Positions 7,612 to 14,254 of a DNA stretch of 29,210 bases are shown one piece after another. Positions within the stretch are counted from its first letter, which is position 1. The number at the start of each line of letters is the position of its first letter. A program made the translations under genes and the position numbers. Source of the DNA: a virus; the IMG/VR virus record IMGVR_UViG_3300032278_000084, positions 1 through 29,210 of that record; one strand, 5' to 3'. The notes beneath the pieces are model-generated. The model saw only the letters and a list, made by a program, of their open reading frames with translations, made no database searches and had not been told where the DNA came from.

Positions 7612-8069
7612 TAACAAATAGAATTCAAGAAATAATTAGGGTACTTACACCACCTACATTAAGTGAACCTTTAGAAGAACATGATACTGTATGGATAGCA
7701 CAAAGATTACTTAATGCCAATATGATAGGTAGTTCAATGCATCGCAAAGTTCTAGACAGTAAGTATTGGACTTGCACTCGTTTGGATTTCGATGCTATAA
7801 TCCAGTGGGATTGGACGGACAATAAAAAATACGTAGCAGAAAAATATGATTGTGATAACTTTGCCTTTAGTTTTAAAGCTAGGATGGATAGGAAATTTCA
7901 TTTGAATAATGTGGGATTGGTGGTTGACTATTCGGGAGGCCACGCTTATAATTGTGTTGTCTTTTCGGATGGCACGGCTGAACTCTTTGAGCCACAAAGT
8001 GATTCCTTTAAGACAGACCAGTTAGGAACTGGATACTATAAATGTGAATCGGGGTTTATATTAATATAA
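7602..8069 (+). CDS. MOA-lectin-related (papain-like) cysteine peptidase-fold protein
   Basis: A 155-residue protein with YDCDNFAFSFK (Cys84), GGHAYN (His114) and ELFEPQSD (Glu130). This Cys-His-Glu arrangement is characteristic of the agglutinin C-terminal/MOA-related family, a papain-like fold found in fungal lectin toxins and in many phage genomes. The likely activity is peptide or amide cleavage, possibly against cell-wall peptides, which would fit the neighbouring small membrane proteins as a lysis module. Alternative ATGs at 7602 and 7608 cannot be separated. It ends in TAATG, coupled to the next gene. Family recognition is from motif memory; substrate is unproven. Confidence 0.6.
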   Translation: MGMITNRIQEIIRVLTPPTLSEPLEEHDTVWIAQRLLNANMIGSSMHRKVLDSKYWTCTRLDFDAIIQWDWTDNKKYVAEKYDCDNFAFSFKARMDRKFHLNNVGLVVDYSGGHAYNCVVFSDGTAELFEPQSDSFKTDQLGTGYYKCESGFILI

Positions 8070-8296
8070 TGATTAATAATCATGAACAACAATATAAAGA
8101 GTTACTAGAAGCCGTTAGACCTTTTTTTCCTAATGACCCTATTCAAGCCTATGTTGTAGTGACGGATAAGATTGGCCCCATCTTTAATCAGGTCTTATTA
8201 CAGTTAGTTTGGAGACAGTTAGAATTAGAAAATAATTCGGATTGGATAGTAACCGTTCCTTATGAAGTATTCTTACAACGCTTAAATATGAATTAG
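8069..8296 (+). CDS. Hypothetical protein (75 aa)
   Basis: Translationally coupled to the MOA-like gene through TAATG. The protein is hydrophilic and helical, with FFPNDPIQAYVVVTDKIGPI in the centre. I recognise no family. It closes the operon, and three consecutive hairpins follow the stop codon. Confidence 0.5.
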   Translation: MINNHEQQYKELLEAVRPFFPNDPIQAYVVVTDKIGPIFNQVLLQLVWRQLELENNSDWIVTVPYEVFLQRLNMN

Positions 8297-8299
8297 GAA

Positions 8300-8372
8300 C
8301 TCTCCCGCAGAGTCTGGAGAGTAAGGAGGTGATCCATTCTCACCTATGGGGGCATCTGAACAAGGTGCCCCC
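8300..8372 (+). promoter_or_regulatory. Triple-hairpin intergenic region containing an extended anti-anti-Shine-Dalgarno
   Basis: Three inverted repeats follow each other: CTCTCC/GGAGAG (8300-8321), AGGTGA/TCACCT (within 8327-8345) and GGGGGCA/TGCCCCC (8348-8372). Between the first two lies TAAGGAGGTGATCC (8322-8335), complementary over 14 nt to the usual 3' end of bacterial 16S rRNA. The site is too far (16 nt from GGAGG) from the ATG at 8346 to be an ordinary ribosome-binding site, and the second hairpin would hide part of it. The last hairpin may terminate the upstream operon although it lacks a U-tract. Confidence 0.5.
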
Positions 8373-8426
8373 AACCACTTGCCCCATCTGGTCGAATGTG
8401 CTAAGATGACGGAAATAAATTTTTGA
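8346..8426 (+). CDS. Possible 26-residue leader peptide
   Basis: An ATG directly behind the TCACCT hairpin arm opens a frame of 26 codons (MGASEQGAPNHLPHLVECAK, then six more) ending at 8426, just before the Shine-Dalgarno of the next small gene. Its first codons lie in the GGGGGCA hairpin. It may be a short leader peptide or chance; no homologue is recognised. Confidence 0.2.
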   Translation: MGASEQGAPNHLPHLVECAKMTEINF

Positions 8427-8435
8427 GAGGTGAGC

Positions 8436-8510
8436 ATGGAAGTTAATGACCCCGTTAAAGTCCTTTGGATATTCGTTGCATTTGGAGTGTTAGCGTCTAT
8501 TATAATATGA
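8436..8510 (+). CDS. 24-residue membrane peptide
   Basis: An ATG at 8436 after GAGAGGTGAG opens a frame coding MEVNDPVKVLWIFVAFGVLA plus SIII, an acidic N-terminus and a single transmembrane helix. Its stop TGA overlaps the next gene's start (ATGA, 8507-8510), which supports translation. Single-helix peptides of this size occur in phages as membrane effectors. Confidence 0.45.
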   Translation: MEVNDPVKVLWIFVAFGVLASIII

Positions 8511-8806
8511 ATGCAGACAATAGTGAATCACAGATGCCCGAATGGGCAATGTTAGGGACTGAGCTACTAGAGGGGTCAATGGCAGACCCCTCTTATGAAG
8601 AATCAGTACGTCTATTACAGACACCTGGAGTAGACCCAGCTTTGTATATGCTCTTTTGTTCTTTACCACAAGGGCATATGTGTATCTCTAATAGTCAACC
8701 TACAGGTATGTGGTCAGTTGCAGAGGTAAGAAATCTAATGCAATGTGCTTTTATGTTAGGAACATACGTAAGGAAATCAGTTGAGGAAGTAGAAAAGCTA
8801 TGGTAA
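8507..8806 (+). CDS. Hypothetical protein (99 aa)
   Basis: Started at the ATG at 8507, coupled to the 24-residue peptide; an upstream in-frame ATG at 8465 would run through that peptide. The protein has a patterned Met/Cys-rich helical part (MWSVAEVRNLMQCAFMLGTY) similar in arrangement to the protein at 21982-22320 (TAMKIRTLMCASLTIGMW), suggesting the two may be distant paralogues. The function is unknown. Confidence 0.5.
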   Translation: MNADNSESQMPEWAMLGTELLEGSMADPSYEESVRLLQTPGVDPALYMLFCSLPQGHMCISNSQPTGMWSVAEVRNLMQCAFMLGTYVRKSVEEVEKLW

Positions 8807-8982
8807 TGTCGTATTTAATTACGTCTAATGCAGAATATCATACTAGAGTTAATGAGATTGAAGACAAGATTGATAAAATGTTAGACAAATTACAAATTTT
8901 AGAGTATAATATTAATGTAATATCTACCGCCTTAAACAAAGAGTTGGATAATATTTCCGATATAGTACGCACTTTAAAGTAG
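8800..8982 (+). CDS. Small coiled-coil protein (60 aa)
   Basis: Overlaps the stop of the previous gene (ATGGTAATG). From residue 14 on it is a regular coiled coil (VNEIEDKIDKMLDKLQILEY) with Leu/Ile heptads. There is no other motif. It precedes the protease gene by 16 nt and probably shares its transcript. Confidence 0.55.
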   Translation: MVMSYLITSNAEYHTRVNEIEDKIDKMLDKLQILEYNINVISTALNKELDNISDIVRTLK

Positions 8983-8998
8983 TTTAGGAGGGTTTAAG

Positions 8999-9823
8999 AT
9001 GAGTTTATCACAGGTAGAAATTCACGAAAAGGTTTTATACCCAGTAACGAAAGTTTTAGCTGGACAAGCTGGAGGAAGTGGGGTCTTAGTTTATAGTGAA
9101 GAAGACCCTAATAAACCAGGAGAATATATTAACATTGCCTTAACTTGTCAACACGTTATTGATGGGGCTATTAAAGTTTCTGAACAATGGGATAACGTTC
9201 TTAAGAAAGATGTGAAGACTGATGTACTAGAAGAAGTACGCATTGAAGTCTTTGATTACGATAGGAGTAAAGTAGTATCTGCAAACTCTACCTCTGCACA
9301 AATCATTGCTTATGATAAACACCATGACTTAGCTGCGGTTAAGTTAAATAATACTAGACCTATGACTAACGTAGCTAGTATTATACCTAGGGATGAAATA
9401 AAGGAACTCCAAGTATCTGACCCTATCTGGGTTAGTGGTTGTTCATTACTTCATGACCCATTTCCTAGCCCAGGTAATCTAACTTACCTACGAGAAATCA
9501 TTGACCAGAAAGCATATCTCATGCAGAATGCTCCCAGTATATTTGGGAACTCTGGGGGTGGTTTGTTCCACGGAGATAGTGGTCATCTACTAGGACTAAC
9601 CTCTAGAATTACCTCTACTCAATTAGGTTTCGGTATAGATATTATGACATGGATGGGCTTTAGTACTCATCCAGATAGACTATACGAATTCTTTGAACAT
9701 CAGGAGTTACAATTTTTATTTGATTCTACGGATAATTATCATGATGCATTGCACCGTAGAGAGAGTCGTAGGCACGAAGCTTTACGGAATCTATTGTTTG
9801 AATCTAAGGGAGAAAGTCCATGA
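8999..9823 (+). CDS. Trypsin-like (chymotrypsin-fold) serine protease
   Basis: A 274-residue protein with all three elements of the catalytic triad in order: ALTCQHVID (His52), DKHHDLAAVKL (Asp110) and IFGNSGGGLF (Ser185, the GNSGGG oxyanion-hole motif). It has no signal peptide, PDZ domain or transmembrane segment, so it is a bare cytoplasmic or virion-associated protease rather than an HtrA. The last 70 residues are basic and helical (HDALHRRESRRHEALRNLLF). The start follows AGGAGGG. A trypsin-fold protease is not the usual phage maturation enzyme, and a second protease of the S78 type is encoded 2.6 kb upstream, so this one probably has another substrate, such as a host protein. The fold call is strong; the substrate is unknown. 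Confidence 0.8.
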   Translation: MSLSQVEIHEKVLYPVTKVLAGQAGGSGVLVYSEEDPNKPGEYINIALTCQHVIDGAIKVSEQWDNVLKKDVKTDVLEEVRIEVFDYDRSKVVSANSTSAQIIAYDKHHDLAAVKLNNTRPMTNVASIIPRDEIKELQVSDPIWVSGCSLLHDPFPSPGNLTYLREIIDQKAYLMQNAPSIFGNSGGGLFHGDSGHLLGLTSRITSTQLGFGIDIMTWMGFSTHPDRLYEFFEHQELQFLFDSTDNYHDALHRRESRRHEALRNLLFESKGESP

Positions 9824-10152
9824 ACATAAATCCAGATAGTCTGAGAATGTATGTGGAGCAAATGTCCAAACCAGCATGGGTTACTGCTGCTAAAAATCAT
9901 TGGCATCCCTGTTGTCAGGAACATCCTGAGTCTTCAATACAGCCATCTTGGGACGTAGAGGAATCTTCAGATGATTTAGAGAAGACACTAGTAACCTTTA
10001 AGTGTCCTAGAGGTCATGAGTATGAAGCCCCTGAACCTTTCATTATCTCTACTCCTGATTTGGCCTGTAACTCTGGCCCGTTGTGTATTTATTGTTACGT
10101 AACATGGTTGCATATTAATATTGGTACAGAGGAACTTGTCGGCAGAGGTTGA
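9820..10152 (+). CDS. Hypothetical Cys/His-rich protein (110 aa)
   Basis: Starts in the stop of the protease gene (ATGA). It contains HWHPCCQEHP near the N-terminus, CPRGHEYEAP in the middle and CNSGPLCIYCYVTW near the C-terminus, a layout suggesting one or two zinc sites. The first residues (MNINPDSLRMY) resemble the starts of the genes at 10517 and 16672. No named family is recognised. Confidence 0.55.
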   Translation: MNINPDSLRMYVEQMSKPAWVTAAKNHWHPCCQEHPESSIQPSWDVEESSDDLEKTLVTFKCPRGHEYEAPEPFIISTPDLACNSGPLCIYCYVTWLHINIGTEELVGRG

Positions 10153-10153
10153 C

Positions 10154-10348
10154 ATGGTGGTTAAATTCGGATATTGTATTATTTGTGACAACGGGCCAGA
10201 CCGAAAAAATAGACATTGGGTTGAAGACTTAATAAAAAGACACAATATTTCTACCCCAGTACTACGAGAATGTACTAATTGTGGGGGTGATCCCCCAAAT
10301 AAAAACTTATTATATATAGAGGTTAAAGTGACTAGGTTAGGTCAATGA
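10154..10348 (+). CDS. Small zinc-ribbon-like protein (64 aa)
   Basis: The preferred start is the ATG at 10154, directly after AGAGG; an upstream in-frame ATG at 10121 is inside the previous gene. Two pairs, CIIC (residues 7-10) and CTNC (about 40-43), are spaced as in a zinc ribbon. A GGTTGACA element overlaps the start codon. Role unknown; nucleic acid binding is possible. Confidence 0.5.
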   Translation: MVVKFGYCIICDNGPDRKNRHWVEDLIKRHNISTPVLRECTNCGGDPPNKNLLYIEVKVTRLGQ

Positions 10349-10349
10349 T

Positions 10350-10520
10350 ATGAATAAATGGGAACATAGAGAAACTAAATTAGAGAAGAAGAGAAAGAAA
10401 ACTTTCAATGAATATAAAGAAACATCCCCTAAAGATAAATCTAAACGAAAGGAGATTAAACAAGCTAGGCGGGATAAAGAAGCTATTTGGGACAACCTGG
10501 ATTCAGAAGGTGATGAATGA
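10350..10520 (+). CDS. Small highly basic protein (56 aa)
   Basis: ATG at 10350 just after the previous stop, ending at TGA 10518-10520, overlapping the next ATG at 10517. The protein is a Lys/Arg/Glu-rich helix (ETKLEKKRKKTFNEYKETSP) with a Trp near each end. Composition suggests nucleic-acid contact, but no domain is recognised. Confidence 0.5.
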   Translation: MNKWEHRETKLEKKRKKTFNEYKETSPKDKSKRKEIKQARRDKEAIWDNLDSEGDE

Positions 10521-11008
10521 ATATAAACAGTGATTCCTTTGATTGTGGACATGAAGAATGTGAAGAAGAAGAACTTAAAGTTCTAGAGCTTACTAGAGAT
10601 GAAGTATTATATATAGATGATAGATTAACTATGATGATTGAAAGGGATGGACGGTCAGAAAATTTCACAACTGTTACTCCTATTTCAGCTAATGCTGGAT
10701 TACCATCCCCTGTAGATTTATTAGATAAGGTAGGTATGGCAGTCCTGCAAGCTACAGAAGAAGATTATGATCGAGAAACTCTAATATCACTTCCAGTAAC
10801 ACCTACAGATTTATATATGTTACGAGAGATTGCAAAAAGTTCCATTAAACTAAATGGTAATTTTATAGGGTTAGCGTTAAAGAGAAAAATATATAAGTTA
10901 TTATATGAAGAAGAGTATAAAACAGACCTCACTTTTAAGAGGTTACTCTTAGATGTTAATTTAGAAGGTGAACCATCTGCGTTAGATTGGAGTGGAGAGT
11001 CAGGGTAG
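10517..11008 (+). CDS. Hypothetical acidic protein (163 aa)
   Basis: Coupled to the basic 56-residue gene by ATGA. The start is acidic with a Cys/His motif (CGHEECEEEELK), then an alpha/beta-looking middle (LISLPVTPTDLYMLREIAKS). No family is recognised. A strong intrinsic terminator follows after 64 nt, so this gene ends the operon that includes the serine protease. Confidence 0.55.
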   Translation: MNINSDSFDCGHEECEEEELKVLELTRDEVLYIDDRLTMMIERDGRSENFTTVTPISANAGLPSPVDLLDKVGMAVLQATEEDYDRETLISLPVTPTDLYMLREIAKSSIKLNGNFIGLALKRKIYKLLYEEEYKTDLTFKRLLLDVNLEGEPSALDWSGESG

Positions 11009-11072
11009 TCTAGCTTAATAGTAATCCCACCCCTTAATGTTAAGGTTGAACTAGGCTACTCTGAGTCTTCCG

Positions 11073-11106
11073 AATGGGTTCCCACTCTTGGGAACCCATT
11101 ATTTTT
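11073..11106 (+). terminator. Intrinsic terminator
   Basis: AATGGGTTCCC (11073-11083) pairs perfectly with GGGAACCCATT (11090-11100) over a 6-nt loop and is followed by ATTTTT. This is a textbook Rho-independent terminator in the plus direction. Confidence 0.85.
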
Positions 11107-11117
11107 AGGAGAAGAGT

Positions 11118-11366
11118 ATGTTAGAAATTATAGCAATAGTATTTTTATTGCTCATATCTATATTCTTAGCAGTTATAAACTGGAAAATCTATGAAGTTAC
11201 AGTTAAAATGCTAGAGGTCACTATAGATATTCACTATAAAACTATACACTTATTTAATTACACAAAGAAAACATATGAAGTATTGGGGGGCGAAGAAGGG
11301 TTGACAACTTCTGCCGAAAGTGCTAAAGTAATCCAGATGGAAAGTCCATCCCCCCAAGAAAATTAA
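11118..11366 (+). CDS. Small N-anchored membrane protein
   Basis: An 82-residue protein starting after AGGAGAAG, immediately behind the terminator. Residues 2-21 are a transmembrane helix (LEIIAIVFLLLISIFLAVIN), then an amphipathic helix and a polar tail. A GGTTGACA-17-TAAAGT element lies inside its 3' third (11301-11329) and could serve the next gene. Confidence 0.6.
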   Translation: MLEIIAIVFLLLISIFLAVINWKIYEVTVKMLEVTIDIHYKTIHLFNYTKKTYEVLGGEEGLTTSAESAKVIQMESPSPQEN

Positions 11367-11376
11367 GGAGGTATTT

Positions 11377-11604
11377 ATGTATTACTATGTAGGGTCGAAG
11401 TTTATCTGTAAGGGGGAACCGTATACTATACAAGCTACAGTACAGGCTTATAACCACGCTAGTGCCCAAGTTCAATTAAATTGGATTACAGCAAATAAGA
11501 CTTGTATGTGTAAAGAATGCTTAGAAAGTTATAAGAAAGATTATTTAGTTTCTCTAGCACTACCCGAAAGTATGCCAGTTTATCAGATGTGTATAAGGAA
11601 TTAG
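11377..11604 (+). CDS. Hypothetical protein with CxCxxC motif
   Basis: A 75-residue protein after a strong AAGGAGG. It looks like a small beta-rich fold (YYYVGSKFICKGEPYTIQAT) with CMCKEC at residues 48-53. A metal or redox role is possible. The gene is compactly packed, 1 nt before the next start. Confidence 0.55.
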   Translation: MYYYVGSKFICKGEPYTIQATVQAYNHASAQVQLNWITANKTCMCKECLESYKKDYLVSLALPESMPVYQMCIRN

Positions 11605-11605
11605 T

Positions 11606-11944
11606 ATGAATACACCAGAAGAAGATAAGAAAGTAGAACACGATAGACTCAGAGCAAACATACATAAGTTCTTAGAGTGTACAGAAGACCATACGTTTGA
11701 AATTATTGATATACTTCTCGATGATATTAAGTTATTTGACCAGAAGCAAAGAGATTATGGTAGGCTTAACATTTCTAAGTTTGGTCAGATAGGTGTTCTG
11801 GTTAGGGCCAGTGACAAAATCGAGAGGTTGACAAATCTGATTCAGTCTGATAGAGTGCCCAGCAATGAGTCTGTCGAGGATTCTTGGCAAGACTTATCAG
11901 TATATGGAGCTATAGCAAGAGTCATTAATAAAGGCTCTTGGTAA
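11606..11944 (+). CDS. DUF1599 / nucleotide-modification-associated domain 1 protein
   Basis: A 112-residue helical protein carrying the conserved signatures of DUF1599: KQRDYGRLN (48-55), VRASDKIERLTNL (66-78) and NESVEDSWQDLSVYG (87-101). The domain has been linked by comparative genomics to phage base-modification systems (Nmad1) and resembles all-alpha NTP-pyrophosphohydrolase-like helices. It may act on a nucleotide pool or cooperate with a DNA-modifying enzyme. The Mom-like gene 1.3 kb downstream makes that link attractive. A GGTTGACA-17-TAGAGT element lies within its coding sequence (11828-11856). The domain call is fairly sure; the biochemical role is not established. Confidence 0.7.
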   Translation: MNTPEEDKKVEHDRLRANIHKFLECTEDHTFEIIDILLDDIKLFDQKQRDYGRLNISKFGQIGVLVRASDKIERLTNLIQSDRVPSNESVEDSWQDLSVYGAIARVINKGSW

Positions 11945-11985
11945 GTTACTTCGCAAGAATCATAAATTTAGGAGGATTACACTAT

Positions 11986-12261
11986 ATGGCAGATAAGGGA
12001 ACCCAGAGCAAAAGCTCTAATGGTAATCAAGTATACCTTGCAAAGGCAAGACAAGCAGCGTATAAGTTGGCACAACAGAAAGGGTTTGTTACTTCGGATG
12101 ATGTTGTTAACATTGTTGGGATGCCCAGTTCCCCTTCGGTAGTTGGCTCTATCTTCAAGGGTAATGGATTCACCAGGGTTGGTTACACGCCCTCTACTCG
12201 TAACTCTACTCACGGTAGGGAAATCGGGGTGTGGCGTTTAAAGTCTAAGCTTCTAAGCTAG
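11986..12261 (+). CDS. Winged-helix-like DNA-binding protein
   Basis: A 91-residue protein from the ATG at 11986, preceded by AGGAGG; the in-frame ATG at 11938 lies in the previous gene and is not favoured. The region FVTSDDVVNIVGMPSSPSVV looks like a helix-turn-helix and the following GREIGVWRLK like a wing strand, a pattern seen in small phage winged-helix proteins. It is basic overall and could be a transcription factor. Two hairpins lie over and after its stop. Confidence 0.55.
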   Translation: MADKGTQSKSSNGNQVYLAKARQAAYKLAQQKGFVTSDDVVNIVGMPSSPSVVGSIFKGNGFTRVGYTPSTRNSTHGREIGVWRLKSKLLS

Positions 12262-12278
12262 GCTTAGACTACTTCAAA

Positions 12279-12318
12279 CCATTCCTCAGTTTTGCGAAGG
12301 CTGAGGAATGGTTCTTTT
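12279..12318 (+). terminator. Intrinsic terminator
   Basis: CCATTCCTCAG (12279-12289) and CTGAGGAATGG (12301-12311) pair perfectly, followed by TTCTTTT. A second inverted repeat, AGTCTAAGC/GCTTAGACT, overlaps the stop codon of the preceding gene just upstream. Confidence 0.85.
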
Positions 12319-12337
12319 AATTTAAGGAGAAGGTAGA

Positions 12338-12487
12338 ATGTTAGAGAAGATTACATTTAGTAAGATAAACAATACTATATGGGTTCCATCCAGTAAGTTA
12401 ATAAACATCTGGATGGTAATCACTAATGGATTAATAGCTACAGGTGTTTGGGTAACGTTTATATGTTTAGCAACTGGAGTTATTTAA
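12338..12487 (+). CDS. Small membrane protein (49 aa)
   Basis: ATG at 12338 after AAGGAGAAGG, stop TAA at 12485-12487. A polar N-terminal half is followed by one transmembrane helix (MVITNGLIATGVWVTFICLA). It is the first gene after the terminator. No family is recognised. Confidence 0.55.
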   Translation: MLEKITFSKINNTIWVPSSKLINIWMVITNGLIATGVWVTFICLATGVI

Positions 12488-12490
12488 ATA

Positions 12491-12742
12491 ATGACGGAAC
12501 AGATGAAGTATCCAGAAGCTTTAGAACAATTAAGAAAGGCATATGAACAGGAAAAGATACAACTTACTGCTCATATCTCTACTTTAGAAGTAACTGTAGG
12601 TCAACAGTCTATCACAATAAAAAAGCTACAAGATAGTTTGGAGAAGGCTCAAGGTATTGTTTCAGATAATACCCAAACTATCCTACGCTTACAGGCATCC
12701 ACTAATCAAGAGTGGTTAGAGACTCAGGAGTGCCGTGCCTAG
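12491..12742 (+). CDS. Coiled-coil protein (83 aa)
   Basis: Starts 3 nt after the previous stop. It is almost entirely helical with heptads (SITIKKLQDSLEKAQGIVSD), Gln/Glu/Lys rich, with no catalytic motif. It could be a structural adaptor for the neighbouring membrane peptide. The 3' end overlaps the GTG start of the next gene. Confidence 0.55.
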   Translation: MTEQMKYPEALEQLRKAYEQEKIQLTAHISTLEVTVGQQSITIKKLQDSLEKAQGIVSDNTQTILRLQASTNQEWLETQECRA

Positions 12743-12941
12743 GAAGAAGAATATTAAATACGATACTACTCAGATGAACATATGTACATGTGGAGTAGAA
12801 GCACCAGGGAATACATTTACTTGGGCTAACCTAGGTGGGCACTTAGTATTACTATGTTGGGACTGTACAGATAAACTCCATAAGAAAACTATGGCTGATG
12901 AGAATATCAATGAAAGTAGAAATATACAGAAATCTACATAA
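12735..12941 (+). CDS. Small zinc-finger-like protein (68 aa), GTG start
   Basis: Starts at GTG 12735 inside the end of the coiled-coil gene; the N-terminus is basic (MPRKKNIKYD). CTCG at residues 17-20 and CWDC at 41-44 make a four-cysteine site with zinc-ribbon spacing. The 3' end overlaps the next gene. Confidence 0.5.
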   Translation: MPRKKNIKYDTTQMNICTCGVEAPGNTFTWANLGGHLVLLCWDCTDKLHKKTMADENINESRNIQKST

Positions 12942-13296
12942 AAACTGTTGGAGTGTACGGGATAATAAAACTGGTAAAGTAATAGATCATGTAAGGAATA
13001 TACATATTAAGGATGCTACTTTAGTAGTTAGACCAGCAGGAAGAGCAAGAGTTTTGCAGGAAGGCCGAAAGAATGTACATGCTTTTGTTAAGGGTGAAGT
13101 TAGTACATGGGAATCCAAATCTGCCATTTCTATTCCTCTACTTGTAGATGGAGTACCCTTACATATATGTGAAGTAGTTTATAATCCCTACGACCATTCC
13201 TCGTTTGTTGAGAAGGTTACAGGAAAGCCAGTGTTCACAGCTACTCATATATTCTTAACTAGTCTAGGTAAAGCCTATATGGAAGTATCCCCATGA
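12910..13296 (+). CDS. Conserved phage protein, MKVEIYRNLHK-type family
   Basis: A 128-residue protein if started at the ATG at 12910 (an in-frame ATG at 12898 is possible). The segments MKVEIYRNLHKNCWSVRD, RPAGRARVLQEGRKNVHAFV and the C-terminal beta strands match a widely distributed but uncharacterised phage family I recognise by these phrases; I know no biochemical function. It is basic and likely binds nucleic acid, which is inference. It overlaps the Mom-like gene by 4 nt (ATGA), so the two are co-translated. Confidence 0.6.
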   Translation: MKVEIYRNLHKNCWSVRDNKTGKVIDHVRNIHIKDATLVVRPAGRARVLQEGRKNVHAFVKGEVSTWESKSAISIPLLVDGVPLHICEVVYNPYDHSSFVEKVTGKPVFTATHIFLTSLGKAYMEVSP

Positions 13297-14072
13297 AATA
13301 TGATTTCACTATACAAGAACTAAATGCTTACGATGCTGTAGAGTTTATACAAACTAGGCATTATTCTAAAGTGATGCCAAGGTTGACAAAGCATTACTTG
13401 GGGATTTATAATGATGAAGAGTTGGCTGGTGTCCTTACATTAGGGTGGGGAACACAACCGTATAACACTATACATAAGTTGTTCCCTACTCTAGCTAGTA
13501 AGGATTACTATGAGATAGGTAAGATGTGCATGGATGAATCCTATCCTAGGAACTCAGAGACACAGATGCTTGCCAAAGTTCGTAAATGGATACAAGATAA
13601 TCTACCAGAGAAACAATTCTTGTTTACATGGGCTGACGGAATAGTAGGTAAGGTTGGGTATGTATACCAAGCATTTAACTTTCTGTATGGTGGATACATA
13701 TGGACTGATATTTATATAGGGCCAGATGGCGAGAAGATACATCCTAGGTCAACCAGGGAATTGCTTAGAGAGAATGAAGTGTGGGAAGGGAAAGAAAAGT
13801 TATTCTGGTTGACTCATGCCTTTACAGAGTACAAGGGAATACAGAGAATAAAGGGAAAGCAGTTTAGATATATATTGCCACTTAATAAGAATGCAGGGAA
13901 GTTACTAAAAGAATCCACTGTTACATGGAATAAGGAATACCCTAAAGAACATTGTTTAAAGTGGAAGATACGTACAGGATATAAACAATACACTGAACTT
14001 AAGGGAATGCCTTCCTTTGATTTAAGTGTGGTAAATGTGAATAAAAATAATGTAGAGGCGTATAGATGTTAA
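13293..14072 (+). CDS. Mom-like DNA-modification protein (GNAT fold)
   Basis: A 259-residue protein resembling the Mom family, whose phage Mu member converts adenine in DNA to N6-methylcarbamoyladenine and blocks restriction. Matching features are the N-terminal TRHYSKVMPR (residues 21-30), LGIYNDEELAGVLTLGWG (acetyltransferase-like beta hairpin), a CMDESYPRNSETQMLAKVRK helix that resembles a cofactor-binding segment, and FTWADGIVGKVGYVYQAFNF. Mom acts on double-stranded DNA before packaging. Neighbours are a conserved phage protein, coupled by ATGA, and a DUF1599 protein upstream. A consensus promoter (TTGACA-18-TATAAT, 13383-13412) lies inside the coding sequence. The family call is good; the modification made here is unproven. 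Confidence 0.7.
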   Translation: MKYDFTIQELNAYDAVEFIQTRHYSKVMPRLTKHYLGIYNDEELAGVLTLGWGTQPYNTIHKLFPTLASKDYYEIGKMCMDESYPRNSETQMLAKVRKWIQDNLPEKQFLFTWADGIVGKVGYVYQAFNFLYGGYIWTDIYIGPDGEKIHPRSTRELLRENEVWEGKEKLFWLTHAFTEYKGIQRIKGKQFRYILPLNKNAGKLLKESTVTWNKEYPKEHCLKWKIRTGYKQYTELKGMPSFDLSVVNVNKNNVEAYRC

Positions 14073-14254
14073 AGCAAATTTGGCATACCATTAAATGTAG
14101 GTTTCATGGACATCCTTATGAGACTTACGGGACTCATTATGAATTAACTCCTATGGAGTTTACGGGGTTCTTTTCATCAGGTGTACGCACCATCATGGTG
14201 GTTAAGTGTTCTAATTGTAAGGCTACTATAGGAAGAGTAAGAAATGACTCCTGA
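14066..14254 (+). CDS. Hypothetical Cys/His protein (62 aa)
   Basis: Overlaps the end of the Mom-like gene. It has HGHPYETYGTHYELTP near the N-terminus and CSNC at residues 49-52, which could form one metal site. Composition is beta-rich. No family is recognised. Confidence 0.5.
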   Translation: MLKQIWHTIKCRFHGHPYETYGTHYELTPMEFTGFFSSGVRTIMVVKCSNCKATIGRVRNDS

